DNA from: Anaerolineales bacterium UBA2029
Lineage (GTDB): Bacteria; Chloroflexota; Anaerolineae; Aggregatilineales; Aggregatilineaceae
DNA length: 5,387 bases
Assembly (NCBI GenBank): GCA_002332795.1
Contig: DDBP01000336.1
Coordinates: 1 to 5,387 of the forward strand
Direction of reading: 5' to 3'
Positions 1-5,387 of the stretch are shown here, one piece after another. Below the pieces are notes generated by a model that was not told where the DNA came from, searched no databases, and saw only the letters and a program-made list of their open reading frames with translations. The position numbers and the translations under genes were made by a program. The first letter of the stretch is position 1, and each line of letters begins with the position of its first letter.

Positions 1-75
1 CCCCCAGCCTCGCTGCGCTCAATGGCTGTCCGCCCATGAACCTTGCGCGGGCGAAGGGGCGGGGGATGAGGGCAA
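1..75 (-). repeat. Fragment of a GC-rich dispersed repeat (TTGCCCTCA family), left edge
   Basis: Read on the minus strand from 75 leftward the sequence begins TTGCCCTCATCCCC and continues C-rich, then ends with GCGCAGCGAGGCTGGGGG at the window edge. CCGCCC (30-35) and GGGCGG (57-62) form a possible hairpin. It begins about 18 nt beyond the chrA stop and matches the right-edge sequence over its first 9 bases and loosely beyond. No coding frame with recognisable content was seen. The element may continue outside the window. Confidence 0.5.
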
Positions 76-93
76 AAAGTGCATGACCCGCTC

Positions 94-1272
94 TTAGAGC
101 AACGACCCCAGCAATCCCAGGAGCGCCCCCAGGACCACCAGCGCCGCCGCGCTGATCTTGAAGCGCCACAGCAGCAACGCCGCCAACCCCGCGATCAGCA
201 CGGTGTAGGGATCGGGGAAAGCCGTGTGAGCCAGATTCCACAGCACACCGGCGATCAGGCCCAGCGCGGCTACGTTGACCCCGTCCAGCAGACTGCTCGC
301 CCAGGCCGAGCGACGCAGGCGCACGATCAATCCGCCGCTCACGGCGACGATGGCGAAGGCGGGCAGGTAAATGCCTGTGATCGCCAGGAACGCCCCCGGC
401 ACGCCGTGCAGCAAATAGCCGATGAACGCCGCCGAACTGGAGAGCGGGCCGGGCATCAACTGCCCCAGGGCGATGGCATCCGCCAGTTGTTGTTCAGTCA
501 GCCACTGATAGCGCGTCACCAGGTCGTCGTGCAGAAAGGCGAAGAGCACATAGCCCGATCCATAGAGGATCGCGCCCGTCTTCAGGAACACCAGGAACAG
601 CGCCGCCGGGCTGAAACTGAGCGCACCCGCCGTTGCCAGCGTACCGGCACCGACCAGGGGCAGCGGCAGCAGTCCGTGACGGCGCACCCAGGCCCGCACC
701 TGCGCTCCGTTCTGCACGGCCCCTACCAGCACTCCGCCCCCGATCAGCAAAGCGAGCGGGCTGAGGTCGGTCAACGTGAGCGCGAAGACTCCTGCGCTCA
801 CCGCTGCAGTGAAGCGGCTGCGGATTGCCTTGCGCCCCAGTCCCCACAGCGCCAGCGCAATCAGGGGGATGATCACCGGCTTGATGCCATAGAGCAGCCA
901 TCCGGCTGCGGGCGTGGTCTGGTAGCGGGTGTAGGCCCAGGCCAGAATCGTCATCACCAGCACCGCCGGCCCCATGAAGCTCAGCCCGGCCAGCACCAGC
1001 CCCAGCAGACCGGCGCGCGCCTGCCCGACGTACATGGCCACTTTGCTGGCCGTCGGGCCAGGTGTCAGGTTGGCCGCGCCCACCATATCCAGAAACTGCT
1101 CGTCGGTGACCCACCGCCGCCGCACCACTACCTCGTCGCGGATGAGCGCAATGGAAGCGGCTGGCCCACCGAAGGCCGTCAGACCAACGCGCAGGAACAG
1201 GCGCGCGACGGCGAGGCCTTCGCGCAGGGTCGCTCGCGAGAATGCAGAGGAGATAAGCGGAGTTGTGGACAC
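94..1272 (-). CDS. chrA: Chromate/anion transporter of the CHR family, two-domain (long-chain) form
   Basis: Polytopic inner-membrane protein of 392 residues and CHR-type architecture: two homologous halves, each with a conserved motif set. The N-terminal half has FGGP at 34-37, the RDEVVVRRRWVTDEQF segment at 45-60 and PGP at 71-73. The C-terminal half has the glycine motif LYGSGYV at 236-242, WLTEQQLADA at 257-266 and PGP at 274-276 followed by AAFIGY. Characterised members export chromate, sometimes driven by proton motive force; many homologues have unknown anion substrates, so the specificity is inferred from the family only. The start is a GTG at 1272, 6 nt after the galK stop. The only Shine-Dalgarno-like sequence (GGGAG) lies 11 nt before it, inside the last galK codons, so translation probably depends on coupling to galK. 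No chrB-type regulator is nearby, and no clear intrinsic terminator follows. Confidence 0.9.
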   Translation of the reverse strand: MSTTPLISSAFSRATLREGLAVARLFLRVGLTAFGGPAASIALIRDEVVVRRRWVTDEQFLDMVGAANLTPGPTASKVAMYVGQARAGLLGLVLAGLSFMGPAVLVMTILAWAYTRYQTTPAAGWLLYGIKPVIIPLIALALWGLGRKAIRSRFTAAVSAGVFALTLTDLSPLALLIGGGVLVGAVQNGAQVRAWVRRHGLLPLPLVGAGTLATAGALSFSPAALFLVFLKTGAILYGSGYVLFAFLHDDLVTRYQWLTEQQLADAIALGQLMPGPLSSSAAFIGYLLHGVPGAFLAITGIYLPAFAIVAVSGGLIVRLRRSAWASSLLDGVNVAALGLIAGVLWNLAHTAFPDPYTVLIAGLAALLLWRFKISAAALVVLGALLGLLGSLL

Positions 1273-1278
1273 GTGCGG

Positions 1279-2430
<1,152 letters not shown>

Positions 2431-2443
2431 GGCACTCTATCCA

Positions 2444-2477
2444 GCGGTATGGCCCAATACCTGCGGGAGTATACCGC
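2444..2477. promoter_or_regulatory. Inverted GCGGTAT/ATACCGC pair, possible operator upstream of galK
   Basis: A perfect 7-bp inverted repeat (GCGGTAT at 2444-2450, ATACCGC at 2471-2477) is separated by 20 nt. A third ATACC at 2457-2461 lies between the arms and itself forms an inverted pair with GGTAT at 2446-2450. The distal arm overlaps the TATACT box, and the proximal arm lies in the predicted leader just before the ribosome binding site. This is a natural place for a repressor, but no regulator is encoded in the window and the repeats are short, so the operator role is inference. Confidence 0.4.
2468..2473 (-). promoter_or_regulatory. Candidate -10 box of a galK-chrA promoter
   Basis: TATACT on the minus strand (5 of 6 matches to TATAAT) lies about 38 nt upstream of the galK ATG, predicting a start near 2461 and a leader of about 30 nt. 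No good -35 hexamer stands 16-18 nt further upstream, so the promoter would be weak or activator-dependent. It sits on one arm of the inverted pair described separately. The Shine-Dalgarno before galK is also weak (GGATAGAG, about 2433-2440). Confidence 0.45.
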
Positions 2478-2518
2478 AAGGTGCGCCTGGTGGGATCATT
2501 CAGGTTCGGGAGCAGAGT

Positions 2519-2606
2519 TCACCGCAGAGGACACGGAGACCCCAGAGAAAGACACAGCGGTCTTGTTCGTATCTTTCTCCTCCGCGTTCTCTGCGTCTTG
2601 GCGGTT
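2519..2606. repeat. Imperfect inverted-repeat element (small non-coding dispersed repeat, MITE/REP-like)
   Basis: The left arm begins ACCGCAGAGGACACGGAG and runs to AGAGAAAGA near 2551. The reverse complement of the right arm begins ACCGCCAAGACGCAGAG and runs to GGAGAAAGA near 2573, so the two ends are imperfect inverted copies around a loop of about 20 nt. The purine-rich ACCGCAGAGGACRCGGAG text is, from memory, a dispersed intergenic repeat seen in several bacterial genomes including Chloroflexota. It lies wholly in the gap between the glycosyltransferase stop (2641) and the galK upstream region and encodes nothing convincing. No target-site duplication is clear. As a transcript it could form a long, imperfect hairpin and so weaken read-through into galK. 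Confidence 0.72.
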
Positions 2607-2640
2607 CAAGACGACTGCCCCAGGCTGCCCATGCGCTCGA

Positions 2641-4152
2641 TCATTCGGCGGAGGCGAGTTGTTCGGCCTCGCTGCGAGTGTCCACCAGGAAAAGGGACAG
2701 TCCGTTGAACAGCTTCTGATCCAGCACGCGATCCTGGCGGGCGCGCACCCAGCCCGGCACATACTTCCAGGCGACTGGCCCGTCAGCCGCGCGGGTCAGA
2801 GCGATCTCATTGGCATGTCCGGTTTCGTCAGCAGCCGTGCGGGCAACCACCCACACCCGCTCCACTGGTACGCCGAAGGACAGGTCGTCCTCTTCTTCCA
2901 GAAGCCAGGCATAGGCAAAATCGTCTATGGGCGCATAGCGCCGGAAGGCCAGCATTTCAACCGGATTGGCCGCCAGCACGCCGTCACCGGGCTGAGAGTG
3001 CGCCGCCACATACCTGGCTACGCCACGCCAGTCTTCTTTGTAGTGATCGCCTTTCTGGAACACCTCCAGCGTGATGGCGAGGCCGGTCAGGCAGACCAGC
3101 ACCACGGCCCCTGCTGCCAGGTAGGGGCGACGCGGTCCGGCCAGCCATCCCCAGCCGCGCAGCATCAGAGCGATGAGCGCGGGCAGGATGACGACGAAGT
3201 AGCGATCCACGTACAGCGGATGCACCAGCCAGGAGACGGCGAAGACCAGCGCCAGCGTCCCCACCACCAGCCAGAACCAGTACCATTGATCCGGCTCGGT
3301 CCGATAGTGCCGCGCGGCGTAGAGCATCCCCGCGCCCAGCCCGATCAGCGCCACCAGCACCGCGGGCAGGGTCAGTGCCGGAAAGGTATTGCCGGTGCCC
3401 ACCGTCATGGCGCTGAGGGTGAGCAGCAGGTCTTTCGGCTGCGGTTTGAGAATCCAGCCCAGGCCAACAGAGATCGCTTCTGACTGAAGCATGTAGACAA
3501 TCCACGCCAGCAGCGGGATCGCCGCGATGGCCTGTGCGGCGATCCAGCGACGGAACAGCGCCCGCTTGCGCCGCAGCAGAAAGCCGAAGACCACATACTG
3601 GGCGAAGGACAGCCCCGCCGCGAAGTAGTGGCTGATGTATCCTGCCATCGTCGCCAGCACGAACAGCGCCCAGTGTGTCCGCGTGCGCGCGCCGCTGAGG
3701 AGCTTCAGAAAGGCGTAGGAAGCCAGCAGCGCCAGCACGAAGGCCAGCGCATACACCCGCGCCGTGCGCGACAGCCAGATGTGATAGGGGTTGAAGGCCA
3801 GCAAGGCACCCGCGCCCAGCGCCAGCCAGGGCGAACGGTACAGCCGCTCGACAGCCCAGATCATGCCCACAACGCCCAGCACGCCCAGCAGCGCCGAAAA
3901 CGACCGCAGCGCGAAGTCCGAGCTGGTGGGATAAATGTGCAGCAGCAGATAGTATAGCGGCGTCTGATGCCCGTTCTCGCGCACCATGGCCATGCTCTCA
4001 TCAAGCGGCGCGTGTGCCCAGATCAGGGTGAACACCTCGTCCACCCACAGGCTCGGCCCGCCCAGGTCGTAGAAGCGCAGCGCTGCCCCGGCGAGCACGA
4101 TCAGCGCGGCCAGAAGCCAGAACCAGCGGGGACGGGTGGCAGGGGGCTGCAT
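2641..4152 (-). CDS. GT-C type membrane glycosyltransferase (GT39/RgtA-like, PMT_2 fold)
   Basis: Polytopic membrane protein of 503 residues, resembling the dolichyl/polyprenyl-phosphate-sugar-dependent glycosyltransferases of the PMT/ArnT/RgtA group, which transfer sugars to lipid or protein acceptors on the outer face of the cytoplasmic membrane. The first helix (about 10-27) is followed by an external loop with the acidic pair Asp38-Glu39 (SLWVDEVF), the usual catalytic site of this fold. HQTPLYYLLLH (62-72), the SRTARVY motif (128-134) and YVDRYFVVILPAL (314-326) are further family marks. I count roughly 9-11 hydrophobic segments, the last about 344-365, then a soluble, probably extracytoplasmic tail of about 140 residues. 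The ATG at 4152 is preferred because AAAGGAG ends 8 nt before it; a GTG at 4161 would add three residues but starts on the last base of the Shine-Dalgarno. It follows galT by 14 nt. Donor sugar and acceptor cannot be read from the sequence. Confidence 0.87.
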   Translation of the reverse strand: MQPPATRPRWFWLLAALIVLAGAALRFYDLGGPSLWVDEVFTLIWAHAPLDESMAMVRENGHQTPLYYLLLHIYPTSSDFALRSFSALLGVLGVVGMIWAVERLYRSPWLALGAGALLAFNPYHIWLSRTARVYALAFVLALLASYAFLKLLSGARTRTHWALFVLATMAGYISHYFAAGLSFAQYVVFGFLLRRKRALFRRWIAAQAIAAIPLLAWIVYMLQSEAISVGLGWILKPQPKDLLLTLSAMTVGTGNTFPALTLPAVLVALIGLGAGMLYAARHYRTEPDQWYWFWLVVGTLALVFAVSWLVHPLYVDRYFVVILPALIALMLRGWGWLAGPRRPYLAAGAVVLVCLTGLAITLEVFQKGDHYKEDWRGVARYVAAHSQPGDGVLAANPVEMLAFRRYAPIDDFAYAWLLEEEDDLSFGVPVERVWVVARTAADETGHANEIALTRAADGPVAWKYVPGWVRARQDRVLDQKLFNGLSLFLVDTRSEAEQLASAE

Positions 4153-4160
4153 TCTGCGCA

Positions 4161-4167
4161 CTCCTTT
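4161..4167 (-). promoter_or_regulatory. Strong ribosome binding site of the glycosyltransferase, overlapping the galT stop
   Basis: AAAGGAG on the minus strand, 8 nt before the ATG at 4152. Its first base is the last base of the galT TGA codon, which points to translational coupling of the two genes. It also argues against the nearby GTG at 4161 as the start. Confidence 0.8.
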
Positions 4168-5207
4168 CAGGCTTTGGTGTAATGTACGTCCGGTTGCTGA
4201 CGCAGGCGGTCGGCGGCCTGCTCGGCGGTGATGTCGCGCTGCGGCGTCGCCAGCATCTCGTAGCCGACCATGTGTTTCTTGATCGTCGCGCTGCGCAACA
4301 GCGGCGGATAGAAGTGCGCGTGCAGATGCCAGAAGGGATAGGTCGCGCCGTCGGTCGGTTGCTGGTGAAAGCCCATGCTATAGGGAAACGACGTGCGGAA
4401 CACGTTGTCGTAGCGCACCGTGATCTGATGCAACGCATCGGCCAGAGCGTCGCGCTCGGCATCGTCCAGCGCCGGGATGCTGGGCACAGCGCGGTTGCTG
4501 ATCAGCAGCGTCTCGAAGGGCCAGATGGCCCAGAAGGGCACCAGCACCGTCCAGTGCTCGTTGGCATAGACGATGCGCACCCCGCGGCGGCGCTCTTCGG
4601 CCAGGTACTCCGCCAGCAGGGTGATGCCATAGGCGTTGTAGTAGTCGCGCTGCGCGATCAACTCTTTCTCGATCTCGCGCGGCAGGCGCAGGGTAGACCA
4701 GATTTGCCCGTGCGGGTGCGGGTTAGAAGCGCCCATCATCTCCCCGCGGTTCTCGAAAATCTGCACATAGCCGATGAAATCGCGCGTGCCCAGGTCGAGC
4801 GTCTGTTCGGCCCAGGTATCTACCACGCGGCGGATGTCGGGCGTCTCCATCTGCGCCAGGGTGAGATCGTGGCGCGGGCTGAAGCAGATCACCCGGCAGA
4901 TGCCGCGCTCGCCCTGCACACGAAACAGCGGGTGATCCGTCGGCTCGTCGGTGGGCGTGTCTGGCAGCAGCGCGGGAAAATCGTTGTCGAAGACGAACGT
5001 ACCTGTATAGGGCGGATTGACGTTGCCGCCAGCGCGGGCATTGCCAGGGCACAGGTAGCAGGTCGGGTCGTAGGCCGGGCGTATCTCCGGCGGCGGGCTG
5101 GCGACTTCGCCCAACCAGGGGCGTTTGGCGCGGTGCGGCGAGACCAGAATCCACTCATTGGTCAGGGGGTTGAAGCGGCGGTGCGGATGTTCCGTCGGGT
5201 CGAACAT
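4167..5207 (-). CDS. galT: Galactose-1-phosphate uridylyltransferase (GalT), complete
   Basis: Cytoplasmic Leloir-pathway enzyme that transfers UMP from UDP-glucose to galactose-1-phosphate, giving UDP-galactose and glucose-1-phosphate through a uridylyl-histidine intermediate. The 346-residue product has the length of the E. coli enzyme and keeps its numbering around the active site: zinc ligands Cys50/Cys53 (CYLC) and His113, then the SNPHPHGQ block at 161-168 with His164 (zinc) and nucleophile His166. The second-metal residues Glu182, His281, His296 and His298 are present, the last two within HLHAHFYPP. The N-terminus HPHRRFNPLTNEWILVSPHR is the family signature. I chose the ATG at 5207 because GAAGGA lies 6 nt before it and the family alignment begins there; an in-frame ATG at 5237 would add ten residues with no family match. 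The stop overlaps the Shine-Dalgarno of the next gene. The gene is intact and the assignment is very secure. Confidence 0.97.
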   Translation of the reverse strand: MFDPTEHPHRRFNPLTNEWILVSPHRAKRPWLGEVASPPPEIRPAYDPTCYLCPGNARAGGNVNPPYTGTFVFDNDFPALLPDTPTDEPTDHPLFRVQGERGICRVICFSPRHDLTLAQMETPDIRRVVDTWAEQTLDLGTRDFIGYVQIFENRGEMMGASNPHPHGQIWSTLRLPREIEKELIAQRDYYNAYGITLLAEYLAEERRRGVRIVYANEHWTVLVPFWAIWPFETLLISNRAVPSIPALDDAERDALADALHQITVRYDNVFRTSFPYSMGFHQQPTDGATYPFWHLHAHFYPPLLRSATIKKHMVGYEMLATPQRDITAEQAADRLRQQPDVHYTKA

Positions 5208-5213
5208 AAGCAG

Positions 5214-5219
5214 TCCTTC
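5214..5219 (-). promoter_or_regulatory. Ribosome binding site of galT
   Basis: Read on the minus strand this is GAAGGA, followed by a 6-nt spacer and the ATG at 5207. It decides the start in favour of 5207 over the upstream in-frame ATG at 5237. Confidence 0.8.
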
Positions 5220-5281
5220 GCGAGCACAGCAAGGCAAAAGTTGACCTGGGAAAAGTGTACTGAGCCACGCTGCTTTGTGCT

Positions 5282-5309
5282 ACTATGGTTGTTCTAGGGG
5301 TATGTGCAA
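5282..5309 (-). promoter_or_regulatory. Weak candidate promoter for galT
   Basis: On the minus strand TTGCAC (5304-5309) and CATAGT (5282-5287) are separated by 16 nt, giving 3 of 6 and 4 of 6 matches to the sigma-70 consensus. Transcription would start near 5275 and leave a leader of about 70 nt before the galT ATG. This is the best pair I could find between the galT start and the repeat at the right edge. The match is poor, and such pairs occur by chance. Confidence 0.25.
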
Positions 5310-5339
5310 ACGGGGGGTCGGGCGATTTGCCACGCGGTC

Positions 5340-5387
5340 TTGCCCTCACCCCTGCACCCCTCTCCCTCGCGACTGCGTCGCGGGGCG
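5340..5387 (+). repeat. Fragment of a GC-rich dispersed repeat with hairpin, right edge
   Basis: The plus strand reads TTGCCCTCACCCCTGCACCC, followed by CTCTCCC and a hairpin with arms CGCGAC (5368-5373) and GTCGCG (5377-5382) around a TGC loop, extended by flanking C/G pairs. It starts with the same TTGCCCTCA as the left-edge fragment but in opposite orientation. CCCTCACCCC...CCTCTCCC text is, from memory, a common intergenic repeat in Chloroflexota and some other high-GC genomes. It is cut by the window end. Confidence 0.55.

Noticed and set aside
76..100. Possible intrinsic terminator after chrA (GCTCTAAGAGC and a downstream T-run, minus strand)
   Set aside because: The stem is only 4 bp with a 3-nt loop and includes the chrA stop codon; the five-T run lies some 13 nt further on, so it lacks the geometry of an intrinsic terminator.
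2496..2762. Small minus-strand frame covering the intergenic repeat and the end of the glycosyltransferase
   Set aside because: Its content is a frame-shifted reading of the glycosyltransferase tail joined to the translated inverted repeat; it shows no independent coding signal.
4182..5297. Plus-strand open frame (371 codons) opposite galT
   Set aside because: Antisense shadow of galT; no recognisable family features and no ribosome binding site worth noting.

Overview
The window holds four genes, all on the minus strand and read from right to left: galT (galactose-1-phosphate uridylyltransferase), a polytopic GT-C type membrane glycosyltransferase, galK (galactokinase) and a chrA-type chromate/anion transporter. 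All four look intact and complete. Base composition is high-GC throughout, which produces long antisense open frames that I regard as shadows. No RNA gene, CRISPR array, transposase or prophage gene was seen.

Layout from right to left. 5208-5387 is the galT upstream region, with a dispersed-repeat fragment at the outer edge (5340-5387) and only a weak promoter candidate. galT (5207-4167) is followed after 14 nt by the membrane glycosyltransferase (4152-2641), whose strong Shine-Dalgarno overlaps the galT stop, so the two form a tight pair. The 210-nt gap 2431-2640 contains an imperfect inverted-repeat element (about 2519-2606) and a galK upstream region with a TATACT box inside an inverted GCGGTAT/ATACCGC pair. 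galK (2430-1279) is followed after only 6 nt by a GTG-started chrA (1272-94). The left edge (1-75) carries a repeat fragment of the same TTGCCCTCA family as the right edge, in opposite orientation.

Function. GalK and GalT are two consecutive steps of the Leloir pathway: galactose to galactose-1-phosphate, then exchange with UDP-glucose to give UDP-galactose and glucose-1-phosphate. Epimerase (galE), mutarotase (galM), a sugar transporter and a regulator are not in the window. The membrane glycosyltransferase and the transporter have no obvious step in galactose breakdown. The first could add sugars to a lipid or protein at the outer face of the membrane; the second is most simply a co-transcribed passenger.

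Organism. A high-GC bacterium. The CCCTCACCCC-type and ACCGCAGAGGA-type dispersed repeats, together with the protein flavour, suggest Chloroflexota (for example an Anaerolineae-like lineage). This is an inference from memory of such genomes and was not tested. The region reads as ordinary metabolic chromosome with some interesting intergenic structure; I found no convincing previously undescribed system.
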